From: Nocardioides dokdonensis FR1436
GTDB lineage: Bacteria > Actinomycetota > Actinomycetes > Propionibacteriales > Nocardioidaceae
Length of the DNA: 64,000 bases
Direction of reading: 5' to 3'
Assembly: GCF_001653335.1 (NCBI RefSeq)
Contig: NZ_CP015079.1
Location: forward strand, 2,356,001 to 2,420,000
The notes under the pieces were generated by a model that was given only the letters and a program-made list of their open reading frames with translations, had not been told where the DNA came from and did not search any database. Position 1 is the first letter of the stretch; every line of letters begins with the position of its first letter. Of this stretch, positions 1 through 9,625 are shown piece by piece. The translations under genes and the position numbers were made by a program.

Positions 1-501
1 CTGGAGAACCCAGCGGAGTTCGAGGGGATCACCTCGGCGATCGTCGGTCTCGACGGCGTCGCCAAGCTGGTCGACCAGCGCGAGACGGCCGGCAAGATCA
101 TCAACACGATGGAGGCGATGCAGCGCGCGGCGCTCGGCATCGCCCTGCTGCTGGTGATCTCGGCGCTGCTCCTGGTGGCCAACACGATCCGGCTCGCCGC
201 GTTCGCGCGGCGCCGCGAGATCGGGATCATGCGCCTGGTGGGCGCCTCCACGCTCTACATCGCGCTGCCGTTCCTGCTGGAGGCGCTGGTCACCGCGGCC
301 ATCAGCGTGGTGCTCGCCGGCGGTGCGCTGGCCGGGTTCCAGTACTTCGGGATCGAGCAGCGCTTCAGCGGCTACCTGGAGTTCATCCCGTGGGTCGGCT
401 GGGACGACTACCTGGTCGCCCTGGGCGTGGTGGCGGTCCTCGGCCCCATCCTGACGCTGCTGCCGACACTCGCGCTGACCCGCAAATACATCAAAGTCTG
501 A
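1..501 (+). CDS. ftsX: Cell division protein FtsX, C-terminal part
   Basis: The reading frame is open from base 1, so the gene starts upstream of the window; the last 166 codons are here. FtsX is the membrane subunit of the FtsEX ABC-type complex, which transmits ATP hydrolysis to peptidoglycan hydrolases at the septum. Visible are the end of the extracytoplasmic loop, then a transmembrane helix (ALLLVISALLLVANTIRLAA), the cytoplasmic RRREIGIMRLVGAS motif typical of FtsX/MacB-type permeases, two further hydrophobic helices, and a short basic tail. A secreted coiled-coil M23 hydrolase follows 54 bp downstream, which is the expected FtsEX partner and supports the identification. Confidence 0.93.
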   Translation: MENPAEFEGITSAIVGLDGVAKLVDQRETAGKIINTMEAMQRAALGIALLLVISALLLVANTIRLAAFARRREIGIMRLVGASTLYIALPFLLEALVTAAISVVLAGGALAGFQYFGIEQRFSGYLEFIPWVGWDDYLVALGVVAVLGPILTLLPTLALTRKYIKV

Positions 502-555
502 CCGCGGCGCCGTACCGTCGTCTCGACTCTCTTCCCCGACGTCGAAGGCAAACCG

Positions 556-1812
556 GTGCGCTCCTTCCCCAGCGCCTCGCGCCACCGCCTCGCCACGGCC
601 GCCACGGCCGGTGCGCTGGTCCTTGGTGCTCTGGCCGTCCCACTCGCCCACGCAGACGACGACCTCAAGGACCAGCAGCGACAGGTCCAGAAGCAGATCA
701 ACGGCGCCGCCGAGGACCTCGAGGAGTCCAGCAAGCGCACCCGCCAGGCGTACGCCGCGATGACCGCCGCCCGCGAGAAGCTGGACTCCGCCAAGGCGGA
801 GCTCGGGGCGGTGCGCACCAAGCTCGGTGACGCCCGGCTCGAGGACGCCCGGATGGCCGAGCGCCTCGCCACGGCCCGGCTGCGCCTCGAGTCCGCCCGG
901 GACGAGCTGGTCGAGGGCCAGGCGGCCCTGGAGCGCCAGCGGGGCGTGGTCAAGGACCGCATCGCCGACACCTACATGCAGGGCAGCCCCGACCTCCTGG
1001 TCCTGGGCAGCCTGCTCAACTCCAGCTCGACCAGCGACCTGACCCGCCAGCAGTCGGCCAGCAGCGTGATCGTGGGCCGCGAGACCTCCATGTACGACGA
1101 CCTGGACGCCGCCGAGGTGCTGCTCCAGGTCCGGGAGGACGACGTCGAGGAGGCCAAGGACCAGGTCGCCGACGAGCGGGCCGCCGCGGCCGCGCACCTG
1201 TCGAAGGTGAAGTCGCTGACGGCCCAGGCCGTGCAGGTGCGCGACGAGGTCCGTGGCCTGGTCGGCAAGCGGCTGGCGGCCCGCCGGGAGGCGACCCGGG
1301 CCCAGCAGGCCGACCGCGCCGCCCTCGCCTCGCTGCGCAAGCAGGAGGCCCGGATCAAGGCCCGCATCGCCGCAGCCGCGCGTCGGGCGCGCGGCACCTC
1401 GGTGTCGGCCAAGCCGTCGGGCTACCTGCAGCGCCCGGTCGGCGGCACGGTGACCTCACCCTTCGGCTACCGCACCCACCCGATCTACGGCTACCGCGGC
1501 CTGCACGACGGCACCGACTTCGGCGTCAGCTGCGGCCAGCCGATGGCCGCCGCGGGCACCGGCACCGTGATCGCGAAGTACTACTCCTCGGTCTACGGCA
1601 ACCGGCTCTTCCTCAACCTCGGCCAGGTCAACGGCCGGTCGCTGACGGTGGTCTACAACCACGCCCGCAGCTACCGCTACAACGTGGGGGCGCGGGTCTC
1701 CCGCGGCCAGACGATCGGGTACGTCGGCGACACCGGCTGGTCGACGGGGTGCCACCTGCACCTGAGCGTGCTGGTGAACGGCACCGCGGTGGACCCGCTC
1801 AACTGGATGTGA
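556..1812 (+). CDS. Secreted coiled-coil M23 (LytM) peptidoglycan hydrolase
   Basis: 418 aa with a GTG start, a signal peptide, a long charged coiled-coil (about residues 35-280) and a C-terminal M23 domain (about 295-418). The M23 metal-site motifs are visible: an H-x3-D element in LHDGTDFG and the HLH motif in [11 protein letters not shown] near the end. This is the architecture of EnvC and actinobacterial RipC-like proteins, in which the coiled-coil contacts FtsX and the hydrolase cuts septal peptidoglycan. The position directly after ftsX supports a role as the FtsEX-controlled hydrolase or activator. The N-terminal [11 protein letters not shown] heptads begin right after signal cleavage. 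Confidence 0.88.
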   Translation: MRSFPSASRHRLATAATAGALVLGALAVPLAHADDDLKDQQRQVQKQINGAAEDLEESSKRTRQAYAAMTAAREKLDSAKAELGAVRTKLGDARLEDARMAERLATARLRLESARDELVEGQAALERQRGVVKDRIADTYMQGSPDLLVLGSLLNSSSTSDLTRQQSASSVIVGRETSMYDDLDAAEVLLQVREDDVEEAKDQVADERAAAAAHLSKVKSLTAQAVQVRDEVRGLVGKRLAARREATRAQQADRAALASLRKQEARIKARIAAAARRARGTSVSAKPSGYLQRPVGGTVTSPFGYRTHPIYGYRGLHDGTDFGVSCGQPMAAAGTGTVIAKYYSSVYGNRLFLNLGQVNGRSLTVVYNHARSYRYNVGARVSRGQTIGYVGDTGWSTGCHLHLSVLVNGTAVDPLNWM

Positions 1813-1858
1813 CGGCGCCCGGCGCAACCACGTTGACCTGACCTGGGACAATGATCAG

Positions 1859-2338
1859 ATGGCCAGGGAGCAGGGACAGAAGATGGTCGCGCAGAACAAG
1901 AAGGCGCGACACGACTACGCCATCGAGGACACCTTCGAGGCGGGCCTGGTGCTGCAGGGCACCGAGGTGAAGTCGCTGCGGATGGGGCGCGCCAGCCTCG
2001 TCGACGGGTTCGTCGACATCGACCGCAACGAGGCGTGGCTGCTCAACGTGCACATCCCCGAGTACACCCAGGGGACCTGGACCAACCACGCGGCCCGGCG
2101 CAAGCGCAAGCTCCTGCTCAACCGGGCCGAGATCGACAAGATCGAGCGCCGCGTCAACGAGAAGGGCCTCACCGTCATCCCGCTGTCGCTGTACTTCGTC
2201 GACGGCCGGGCCAAGGTCGAGATCGGCCTCGCCAAGGGCAAGAAGTCGTGGGACAAGCGGCACACGATCGCCGAGCGCACCGCCAAGCGCGAGGTCGAGC
2301 AGGCCGTGGGTCGTCGCCTCAAGGGCATGAGTGACTGA
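1859..2338 (+). CDS. smpB: SsrA-binding protein SmpB
   Basis: 159 aa, the normal SmpB length. SmpB binds the tRNA-like domain of tmRNA and carries it into the A site of stalled ribosomes. Family hallmarks are present: [16 protein letters not shown] at the N terminus, [26 protein letters not shown], and the basic C-terminal tail KGKKSWDKR followed by the helix that enters the mRNA channel. An internal ATG eight codons in ([12 protein letters not shown]) is an alternative start. Its RNA partner ssrA lies about 7.3 kb downstream on the same strand. The stop overlaps the next gene by 8 bp. Confidence 0.97.
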   Translation: MAREQGQKMVAQNKKARHDYAIEDTFEAGLVLQGTEVKSLRMGRASLVDGFVDIDRNEAWLLNVHIPEYTQGTWTNHAARRKRKLLLNRAEIDKIERRVNEKGLTVIPLSLYFVDGRAKVEIGLAKGKKSWDKRHTIAERTAKREVEQAVGRRLKGMSD

Positions 2339-3233
2339 CGGCTCCGGCCCGTCGCCCGAGGCGTGGTCCGCCGAGGTCGAGCAGGTGACCGCGTTCTGGC
2401 GCGGGCTCGGGCTCCCGGGCCTGCTCGACGTGCACACCCACTTCCTGCCCGCGAACATCCAGCGACGGGTCTGGGCCCAGTTCGACGACGCGGGGCCGAA
2501 GATCGGCCGGGCGTGGCCGATCCGCTACCGCGGCAGCACCGAGGAGCGCGTCGAGCAGCTGCGCGAGCTCGGCGTACGCCGCTTCTCCTCGCTGCCCTAC
2601 GCGCACCGGCCGGGCATCGCCGGCTACCTCAACGACTGGGCCACGACGTTCAAGCAGCAGGTGCCAGAGTCGCTCTGGTCGGCGACGTTCTACCCCGAGC
2701 CGGAGGCCGCGAGGTACGTCGCGGCGGGCCTCGCAGTCGGGGTCGAGATCTTCAAGGTGCACGTGCAGGTCGGGGAGTTCGACCTCGACGACCCGCTGCT
2801 CGACCCCGTGTGGGGGCTGCTCGCGGAGGCCGGGACACCCGTCGTGGTGCACGCCGGGCACGCGCCCGTGGGCAACGACTTCACCGGTCCGGCGCCGATG
2901 GCCCGCGTGCTGGCCGCCCACCCGCGGCTGTGCCTGGTGGTGGCGCACCTCGGTGCTCCGGACTACCTCGACTTCATGTCCTTCGCCGACACCTACGACC
3001 GGGTGCACCTCGACACGACCATGACCTTCACCGACTTCTGGGAGACCACCTACCCCGACGGGATGCTGGCGCGGCTCGCCGACCTCGGTGACCGGATCCT
3101 GCTCGGCACGGACTTCCCGACCATCCCGTACCCGTACGGCCACCAGCTCGAGGGCCTGGCCCGCCTCGACCTCGGCGACGACTGGCTGCGCGCGGTCTGC
3201 TGGCACAACGCCGAGGCGCTCGTGGGTCGCTGA
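2331..3233 (+). CDS. Amidohydrolase (amidohydrolase-2 family)
   Basis: 300 aa TIM-barrel metal-dependent hydrolase. The metal ligand pattern of the amidohydrolase-2 family is visible: [10 protein letters not shown] (HxH), [19 protein letters not shown], and the catalytic aspartate in [14 protein letters not shown] near the C terminus. Members hydrolyse or decarboxylate ring compounds and lactones; the substrate cannot be told from sequence. The start overlaps the smpB stop by 8 bp, so it is probably translationally coupled, although this coupling says little about function. Confidence 0.85.
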   Translation: MTDGSGPSPEAWSAEVEQVTAFWRGLGLPGLLDVHTHFLPANIQRRVWAQFDDAGPKIGRAWPIRYRGSTEERVEQLRELGVRRFSSLPYAHRPGIAGYLNDWATTFKQQVPESLWSATFYPEPEAARYVAAGLAVGVEIFKVHVQVGEFDLDDPLLDPVWGLLAEAGTPVVVHAGHAPVGNDFTGPAPMARVLAAHPRLCLVVAHLGAPDYLDFMSFADTYDRVHLDTTMTFTDFWETTYPDGMLARLADLGDRILLGTDFPTIPYPYGHQLEGLARLDLGDDWLRAVCWHNAEALVGR

Positions 3234-3237
3234 CCCG

Positions 3238-5361
3238 ATGCCCTTGCTTTACCTTGTGCGGGTGACCGTCTCGCGAGCGCTGCTCGGACCCCTCGCCCTC
3301 GTCCTGGCCGTGGCCCTGTCAGGCGCCGCCGGGCCGGTGGCGGCCGGCCTTCCTGACGGAGGCGCCGGCCCCGGCTCGCCGGGGATCGGGGACCCCTACT
3401 GGCCCCGCGACGGCAACGGTGGGTACGACGTCGACCACTACGACCTCGACCTGCGCTACCGGCCAGGGTCGAAGCAGCTGTCGGGCGTTTCGACGATCTC
3501 GGCGCGCAGCACCCGAGCGCTCTCACGCTTTCATCTCGACCTCGTCGGTATGCAGGTCACTCACGTGAACGTCGACGGACGACCGGCCCGGTGGGACCGC
3601 CGCGGCCAGGAGCTGCGGATCACGCCGCGGCGCGCCATCTCGCGTGACACCGACTTCGCCGTCGCGGTCACCTACGCGGGGCGTCCGGGGCGGGCCGGGC
3701 AGGGCCGCTTCGACGAGGGCTGGATCTCGCTGCCTGACGGGGCGATCGTGGCGGGGGAGCCGCACTCGGCGACCAGCTGGTTCCCGTCGAACGACCACCC
3801 GACCGACCGGGCGCGATACACGTTCCGCATCGAGGTCCCGGCGGCGCTGAGCGTCGTGGCCAACGGTCGGTTGGAGGGCACCGAGGAGCACGGGCGCACG
3901 ACCACGTGGACCTGGCGCGCCGACGAGCCGATGGCCAGCTACCTCACCACGGTGGGCATCGGCGACTACGACGTCACGACCTACGAGGAGGACGGGCTTC
4001 GCTTCCACGACGCGATCGACGCCGGTCTGCCCGGAAGGCTCTCCTCTCCCAGCACCGGAACGCGTCTTGCGGTCGCTCGAGGCTCCAACAACGCCTACCA
4101 GCGTCTGGCGCGCCGCATCGAGGTCCCGCCGGACGGCGCCACGATGGCCTTCGACCTGGCCCGGGACACCGAGCCCGGCTTCGACTTCGTCTTCGTCGAG
4201 GCGCACACGGTAGGCCGGGACGACTGGACCACGCTGCGCGACCTCGGCGGGCACACGTCCTCGAGGACCGGCCGCCAGTGCGCCACCTGGAGCGAGGAGC
4301 GCCCGTTCATCGTCGAGCACTACCAGTCGCAGCGTCGTCGCAGCTGCCGGCCGGTGGGTCCCACCGGTGAGTGGTGGGCCGCCTCCGGGGCCGGTGACGG
4401 GATCGAGCGGTGGGAGGTGGACCTCGGGCCGTACGCCGGCTCCGAGGTCGAGGTGTCCATCACCTACCTCACCGATGGGTCCTTCCGTGGGGCGGGCGTG
4501 ACGGTCGACGACGTGGAGGTCAGCGCCGGGGTCGGTAGCACCTCCTTCGAGGGCGGCCTCGAGGGCTGGACCGTGCCGGGGCCGCCCGAGGGTGACGCAG
4601 CGAACCGGACCGACTGGCGCGTGGGCAGCACCGACGACGTACCCGCGGGCGTCGGCGAGAAGGCCCGCCGGGCCCTGGCGCGTCAGCCGGAGATCGTGCG
4701 CTACCTCTCCGGGCTGTTCGGTGAATACCCGTGGCGCGACGTCGGAGGCATCGTCGAGGACAGCGGCGTGGGGTTCGCGCTGGAGACCCAGACGCGCCCG
4801 GTCTACGAGAGCGGTTTCTTCGCCAGCGTGTCCGGCGGTTCCAGTCTCATCGTCCACGAACTGGCTCACCAGTGGTTCGGGGACAGCCTCACCGTCAAGC
4901 GGTGGAAGCACATCTGGCTGAACGAGGGGTTCGCCAGCTACACCCAGTGGCTGTGGTCCGAGGCGGAGGGCAGGGCGAGCGCGGCCGAGCTCGCGTGGCG
5001 GTCCTGGCGCTCCATGCCGCAGGGCAGCGATTACTGGGACCTGCGGATCGGGGCGCCGGGGCGCGACAATCTCTTCGACGGGGCGGTCTACAACCGTGGC
5101 GCTCTGACCCTGCACGCGCTGCGCGTCCGGGTGGGCGACGAAACCTTCTTCCGCATCTTGCAGGGATGGCCCACGGCGCGGGCTGGCCAGGACGTCACCA
5201 CCCGCCAGTTCGTGCGGTACGCCGAGCGTGTGGCCGGTCGCGACCTCGATGGACTCTTCCGGCGTTGGCTCTTCACCCCGAAGCGCCCTGACTTCCCGGG
5301 CGCGCGGCCCTCCGCTGACCGGCGTACGGTGCGCGACGTGCCGGTGGTGGCGCACCGCTGA
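3238..5361 (+). CDS. Secreted M1-family metallopeptidase with an inserted beta-sandwich domain
   Basis: About 707 aa from the ATG at 3238 (a GTG at 3262 is an alternative), with a signal-peptide-like hydrophobic start. The N-terminal M1 beta domain is followed by the gluzincin site: HELAH at residues 540-544 and the third zinc ligand E563 in WLNEGFASY. Between them, about residues 290-460, lies a segment unlike standard M1 enzymes: it contains many Cys/Arg-rich loops, SITYLTDGSFRGAGVTVDD and TSFEGGLEGW. This looks like the immune-inhibitor-A/MAM-type jelly-roll found in M6 proteases. The family cleaves N-terminal residues from peptides; here it is probably exported. The insert makes it clearly longer than usual secreted actinobacterial M1 enzymes. 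Confidence 0.85.
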   Translation: MPLLYLVRVTVSRALLGPLALVLAVALSGAAGPVAAGLPDGGAGPGSPGIGDPYWPRDGNGGYDVDHYDLDLRYRPGSKQLSGVSTISARSTRALSRFHLDLVGMQVTHVNVDGRPARWDRRGQELRITPRRAISRDTDFAVAVTYAGRPGRAGQGRFDEGWISLPDGAIVAGEPHSATSWFPSNDHPTDRARYTFRIEVPAALSVVANGRLEGTEEHGRTTTWTWRADEPMASYLTTVGIGDYDVTTYEEDGLRFHDAIDAGLPGRLSSPSTGTRLAVARGSNNAYQRLARRIEVPPDGATMAFDLARDTEPGFDFVFVEAHTVGRDDWTTLRDLGGHTSSRTGRQCATWSEERPFIVEHYQSQRRRSCRPVGPTGEWWAASGAGDGIERWEVDLGPYAGSEVEVSITYLTDGSFRGAGVTVDDVEVSAGVGSTSFEGGLEGWTVPGPPEGDAANRTDWRVGSTDDVPAGVGEKARRALARQPEIVRYLSGLFGEYPWRDVGGIVEDSGVGFALETQTRPVYESGFFASVSGGSSLIVHELAHQWFGDSLTVKRWKHIWLNEGFASYTQWLWSEAEGRASAAELAWRSWRSMPQGSDYWDLRIGAPGRDNLFDGAVYNRGALTLHALRVRVGDETFFRILQGWPTARAGQDVTTRQFVRYAERVAGRDLDGLFRRWLFTPKRPDFPGARPSADRRTVRDVPVVAHR

Positions 5362-5379
5362 CCCGGTCCGGCCGGAGGG

Positions 5380-6756
5380 CTATCTCCGGCGCCGGCTCAG
5401 CTCCCAGCCGCGGTCGGGGTGGTGTCGTAGCTGCCAGGTGGGGTCGTGGGTGCGGTGGTGGTGCCAGGAGCAGAGGGGGATGGCGAGGTCGAGGTCGGTG
5501 TCGCCGTGGTGGGACCAGGGGATGAGGTGGTGGATCTCGGTCCAGGCGAAGGGTCTCTGGCAGGTGTCGATGGCGCAGGTGTCGTGGGTCAGGGCGAGTG
5601 CTTTTCGTTGGTGGTGGGTGTGCAGTCGTCGGGTGCGGCCGAGGTCGAGTGGCGCTGACTCCGAGTTGAGGATGGCGGGGACGAGTCCTGCTTCGCAGGC
5701 GAGGCGGCGCAGGTCGCCGGCGGCGGTGCGGGTGCCGGTGTCGAGCTTCGCGGTGCCGGTCTCGGCCGGGCCTTTCCAGTCGGGCCAGGTGGTGGGGTCG
5801 TGGTCGCCGGTGGCGGCGAGGTCGCGGGTGAGGTCTTCGGCGGTCATGGTGACCAGGAGGGTGAGTGCGTTGGCGCCGGTCCAGCCGTCGGTGGGCAGGT
5901 GTTCGATGAGCTCGCAGAGGGCGTGGCCGTGGAGTTCCCAGCCGGAGAGGCCGTGGCCTTCTCCGGTGGGGGCGGAGGGGTCGTGGCCGGAGATGTGTTT
6001 CCCGTCGGGGCCGGTGCGGGCCTTGTTGAGTCGTCGTGGTGCGGAGAGGGTCTCGATGGCGGTGCGCAGTAGGGAGCCGTGGAGCTCGGGGAGGGTGAAC
6101 CTGCCGGAGTAGGTGCCGTCGCCGTTGTCGTGCAGGGCGAGGTAGGTCTCGTGCTTGGCACGCCTGGATTCGCGTCCGAGCATGATGGCTTCGTGGCGGT
6201 CGGCGAGGTCGCGGTCGACGACCTCGAGCATCCGTCGGGCTGCTTGGCGCAGTCGTTTGGCGTTCATGGGGCGCCCCGAACGGGTGCCGACACCGGTGGC
6301 TTTGCCCACGAGGATCTCCTCGGCGACGGCGAGCTGCTCAGGAGTGGTCTCGACCGGCGCCTGTTCGGCGGCGCGCACGATGACGCGGACCTGGTCGGCG
6401 CGCAGCTGCCCGGCGGCGTAGGCCTCGCGCGTGTGGTGGTACTTGGCCTTGAGCAGCTCGGCCAGGTGCAGACCGCCGGCGTTGACCTCGCGCGTGGTGC
6501 CGGTCAGCGCCGCGGCCCACGCATCGGTGCCGGTCGCGGCCTCGTCGGCCGCGACCTGGCGGCGCTCGGCCTCGGCCAGCACCTTCAGCCGCAAGGCCTC
6601 GGCCTGGGACTCGACCACCGCCAGCGTCTCGAGCAGGTGGCCGAGCTCCGCACGCGCCACCCGGTCGAGCGCGACCCCGTGCGCCTCGGTCAGGAGAGCG
6701 CTCGCCCCATTCACCGCGGGGGCCGCGGTGGGGGTCGGGAGCGCCTGGACCGTCAT
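5380..6756 (-). CDS. DUF222 / HNH endonuclease (13E12 repeat family)
   Basis: 458 aa. The N-terminal DUF222 domain (about 30-320) is alpha-helical and Ala/Glu-rich. The C-terminal HNH motif is CAIDTCQRPFAWTEIHH, then LCSWHHHRTHD, with the paired cysteines of the zinc-stabilised HNH fold. These proteins are abundant, multi-copy and often intergenic in actinobacteria (REP13E12 in M. tuberculosis); their function is not established. It lies convergent to the M1 peptidase gene with only 18 bp between. A truncated relative of the same family occurs at 39675-39953. Confidence 0.9.
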   Translation of the reverse strand: MTVQALPTPTAAPAVNGASALLTEAHGVALDRVARAELGHLLETLAVVESQAEALRLKVLAEAERRQVAADEAATGTDAWAAALTGTTREVNAGGLHLAELLKAKYHHTREAYAAGQLRADQVRVIVRAAEQAPVETTPEQLAVAEEILVGKATGVGTRSGRPMNAKRLRQAARRMLEVVDRDLADRHEAIMLGRESRRAKHETYLALHDNGDGTYSGRFTLPELHGSLLRTAIETLSAPRRLNKARTGPDGKHISGHDPSAPTGEGHGLSGWELHGHALCELIEHLPTDGWTGANALTLLVTMTAEDLTRDLAATGDHDPTTWPDWKGPAETGTAKLDTGTRTAAGDLRRLACEAGLVPAILNSESAPLDLGRTRRLHTHHQRKALALTHDTCAIDTCQRPFAWTEIHHLIPWSHHGDTDLDLAIPLCSWHHHRTHDPTWQLRHHPDRGWELSRRRR

Positions 6757-6895
6757 GCCTCCATTCTCTCAAGGCAAAGACCCGATGGGAACACCAGTTC
6801 GACAATCTGTGGAGAACTTCTGGGAGGGGCCACCGGCCCTCTCGACGGGACCTTCGGCGCTGCCGCTGGACGTCTCCGTGCGCTGCACTGGGGGC

Positions 6896-7975
6896 ATGAG
6901 GCCGGGAGCTGCTGATCTCCTGCCGAGGCGGACATCGCGCTCGGCGAGCCCGCCCCGCCTGCTGATCTGGGCAGCCGCGCTTGCGCTCGCGGAGGCCGTC
7001 GGTCTCGCCGCGGCAGCGGGCGCCTCTCAGGCGGTCACCGCGTGGTCGACCGAGCCGGGAGCCAAGGGGAGCACCGGTCTCGCGTTGGCCCTGGTGGTGG
7101 GCGCCGGTCTGGTCGAGGGCCTGGCGCTGGGCTCGGCGCAGGGGTGGCTGCTGGGCCGCTGGCTGCCGCGGCTGCGGCGTACCCGCTTCGTCGTGGCGAC
7201 CCTGCTCGTCGCCGGTCTCGGCTGGGCTGCCGGCGCCGCCCCGGCGGTGCTGGGCCAGGAACAGGCGGGCGAGGCGCCGAGCACCCCACCCCTGGCGTTC
7301 ATGCTGCTGGGGGCGATCGGGGTCGGACTGGTGATGGGGCCGGTGCTCGGTCTCGCCCAGGCGTGGGCGCTGCGCCCCGCCGTGCGGCACGCCCGCGCGT
7401 GGGTTGTCGCCAACGCGCTGGCCTGGCCGGTCGTGATGGTGGTGATCTTCCTCGGCGCCTCGCTGCCGGGGCACGGATGGCCGGTGGCGGCCATCGTCGC
7501 CACCGGCGGTGCGACGGGCGCGGTGGCGGGTGGCGTCCTGGGACTGACCACGTACTGGGCGTTCGGGTCGATGACCGCGGTGCCGGCGTGGGACCGCGCG
7601 CTGCTGCGGCTGCTGACCACGTCGTGGGGGTGGCTCGACGGCGACCTGGTGGGGCTCGAGGTGCGCGGGCTGCGGACCGGCCGGACCTACCGGATGCCCG
7701 TGCGGTACGCCGTCGACCTCGAGGGTCGCCTCGTCGTCGCTCCGGGCGAGCACACGGGGTGGTGCGGCAACGTGCACCGCCCCACGACGGCGGTGGAGGT
7801 GCTGTGGCAGGGGTCGTGGCTGCCCGCGCGCGCCGAGCCGGTGGTGCCCGGGCACCCGGACTACGCCGACGCGCGCGCGGCGTACGAGCTGCGCTGGCCG
7901 CGAGCAGGGCTCCCCGCGGACCAGGTCCTGGTGTGGGTCCGCACCCCGGGCGCGGATGAGGGCGAGGGCGCGTAG
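6896..7975 (+). CDS. Integral membrane protein with C-terminal nitroreductase-like split-barrel domain
   Basis: About 359 aa from the ATG at 6896. The N-terminal two thirds hold about six hydrophobic helices, including ALALVVGAGLVEGLALGSAQ and a similar later segment LGAIGVGLVMGPVLGLAQAW, which suggests an internal duplication. The last ~110 residues (WLDGDLVGLEVRGLRTGR, then MPVRYAVDLEGRLVVAPGE and GNVHRPTTAVEVLW) resemble the deazaflavin-dependent (Ddn-type) nitroreductase/FMN-binding split barrel. The fusion could be a membrane-tethered F420 or flavin protein; no substrate can be named. Upstream frame extension to 6431 has the composition of an antisense shadow and was not used. Confidence 0.7.
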   Translation: MRPGAADLLPRRTSRSASPPRLLIWAAALALAEAVGLAAAAGASQAVTAWSTEPGAKGSTGLALALVVGAGLVEGLALGSAQGWLLGRWLPRLRRTRFVVATLLVAGLGWAAGAAPAVLGQEQAGEAPSTPPLAFMLLGAIGVGLVMGPVLGLAQAWALRPAVRHARAWVVANALAWPVVMVVIFLGASLPGHGWPVAAIVATGGATGAVAGGVLGLTTYWAFGSMTAVPAWDRALLRLLTTSWGWLDGDLVGLEVRGLRTGRTYRMPVRYAVDLEGRLVVAPGEHTGWCGNVHRPTTAVEVLWQGSWLPARAEPVVPGHPDYADARAAYELRWPRAGLPADQVLVWVRTPGADEGEGA

Positions 7976-8040
7976 GCGTCGCTGCGAGCCGTTTGGGCAA
8001 CCGGATGCCGGGTAGAGGGACCGCGACCCGAGGAGGCCCC

Positions 8041-9549
8041 ATGAGTCCCCAGCCGAGCCTCGCCCCTCCGCCTGAGCACGAACCGGGCGCGAGTGGGCGT
8101 CCCCCTGCCACCCGGCGTGCCCGTCACCTGGTCGTGGGCCTTGCCCTGGTGGCGCTGCTGGCCGGCGGTGGCGTCACCGCGGCTGCCGTGCTCGCCGGCG
8201 GGGACAGCCCGGACGAGGCCGCGGGATCGACGGGGGAGGGGGGCCCCGCCGAGCAGCCGGCGGAAGAGACAGCTCCGGTGGAGGAGGACCCGGGACCCAT
8301 CCTGGTCGGGGACCGGCCCTACCTGAGCCCGTGCCGGCTGGTCACGCTCGCCGACGTCGAGCGGGTCCTTCGACCGCTCGGGGACCGGGGGCGGGTCGAG
8401 CAGACGTACGTCGCCGAGCCGATGACGCGCGGCGAGCTGCGGGCGGAGACCAGGTACGGCGGCGGCGTCGAGGTGGAGTGCCGGTACGACTTCGCCGACA
8501 GCGACGGCAGCTCGTTCTCGGTGGAGGTCGAGCAGTTCCCGTCGACCAAGGCGGCGCGGGAGCGCTGGGAGGCGGTGGAGTACCTCGGGACCGGGCAGCA
8601 GAGTGACGAGATCGCACGCGAGGACCTCGACGGTGCCTTCGACTGGGTCGCCGAGGCGGCCGCGGAGAACGAGCGGGACCTCGGCGGACAGCCCGTGGAG
8701 GGAGCCGACGATCTCCTCTACGTGCCGGGCCAGCAGCGCTACCTGCTGACCGCCGGCCACGCGCTGGTCTGGCTGCAGCTCAGTGACGTGATCTCCGTCT
8801 TCGCCGACGAACCGCTGTCGCCCGCGGAGTACGCCGCGCAGACCCCGCGCATGCGTCGGCTCGCGGCACTGGTGCGCGACCGCGTGCGGGCAGGGCTCGA
8901 CGACCAGGCCCCGGTCCCGGTGACGATCAGCGGACAACGCACCCTCGGCGGTGCCGACGTCGACCTCATCGATGCCTGTGCGCTCCTCGGCGACGACGTG
9001 TTCGAGGCGCTGCTGCGGGTCGAGCCCGAGCCCTACTTCGAGAGCACGAGCCTGGCGCGCGAGACGCGCAAGAAGTACCGGCAGAACGTCGGGGACCCGT
9101 ACGCCGCCTCGCCGAGCAGCACCTGCCGACGCAAGCGCTACGTCGACAAGGGGGACTCGGGGAGCACCCGCAGCGCCGAGCTGACCGTCCGGTACGCGGC
9201 CAACGGCCTGGAGGCCTTCGACCTGCTCGAGGACGACCTGGCGGAGCGGTTCGCCCAGGGCGAGCGCGGGCTCCGGGCGTCCCAGCTGGAGGGCGTCGGG
9301 CTGCTGCGCAAGCTCGACTCCGACGCGGACGCGGCGTACGTCTTCGACGCGCTGGCGGAGGTGGGCAAGGACGACCGCTACACCGAGGCCTTCGTGACGG
9401 TGGGACCGTACGAGATCACCATCGACGCCGACCGGGGACTGGTCGCGGGGACCCTGCGTGAGCGTGTCGTCGCGGACGAGCAGTACCTCGCCGCGGTCGA
9501 TCTCATCGCCGAGCACGTGCACGAGCTCACGGGGTCGCAGGACGGGTGA
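8041..9549 (+). CDS. Membrane-anchored hypothetical protein (DUF3558-like repeats)
   Basis: 502 aa from the ATG at 8041, chosen because a strong ribosome binding site (GAGGAGG) lies just before it. A basic, proline-rich cytoplasmic stretch precedes one transmembrane helix (HLVVGLALVALLAGGGVTAA) and an acidic extracellular linker. Two extracellular modules follow, each starting with a cysteine motif (SPCRLVTLADVERVL and LIDACALLGDDVFEALL) and containing a later cysteine. This layout resembles DUF3558-type actinobacterial surface proteins; the resemblance is by eye. Function unknown. Confidence 0.65.
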   Translation: MSPQPSLAPPPEHEPGASGRPPATRRARHLVVGLALVALLAGGGVTAAAVLAGGDSPDEAAGSTGEGGPAEQPAEETAPVEEDPGPILVGDRPYLSPCRLVTLADVERVLRPLGDRGRVEQTYVAEPMTRGELRAETRYGGGVEVECRYDFADSDGSSFSVEVEQFPSTKAARERWEAVEYLGTGQQSDEIAREDLDGAFDWVAEAAAENERDLGGQPVEGADDLLYVPGQQRYLLTAGHALVWLQLSDVISVFADEPLSPAEYAAQTPRMRRLAALVRDRVRAGLDDQAPVPVTISGQRTLGGADVDLIDACALLGDDVFEALLRVEPEPYFESTSLARETRKKYRQNVGDPYAASPSSTCRRKRYVDKGDSGSTRSAELTVRYAANGLEAFDLLEDDLAERFAQGERGLRASQLEGVGLLRKLDSDADAAYVFDALAEVGKDDRYTEAFVTVGPYEITIDADRGLVAGTLRERVVADEQYLAAVDLIAEHVHELTGSQDG

Positions 9550-9572
9550 GGCCGGCTCGTGGGAATGCCGCG

Positions 9573-9601
9573 TGACCTCGCCTGGTTGAGCGAGGTAGCC
9601 T
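9573..9601 (+). promoter_or_regulatory. Putative ssrA promoter
   Basis: TGACCT (9573-9578) and TAGCCT (9596-9601) are separated by 17 bases. They could be the -35 and -10 of a sigma-70-type promoter, placing the transcript start about 16 bases before the mature tmRNA 5' end, consistent with RNase P trimming. Prediction only. Confidence 0.45.
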
Positions 9602-9625
9602 GTGCATGCAGGTGAAAACTCAAGA

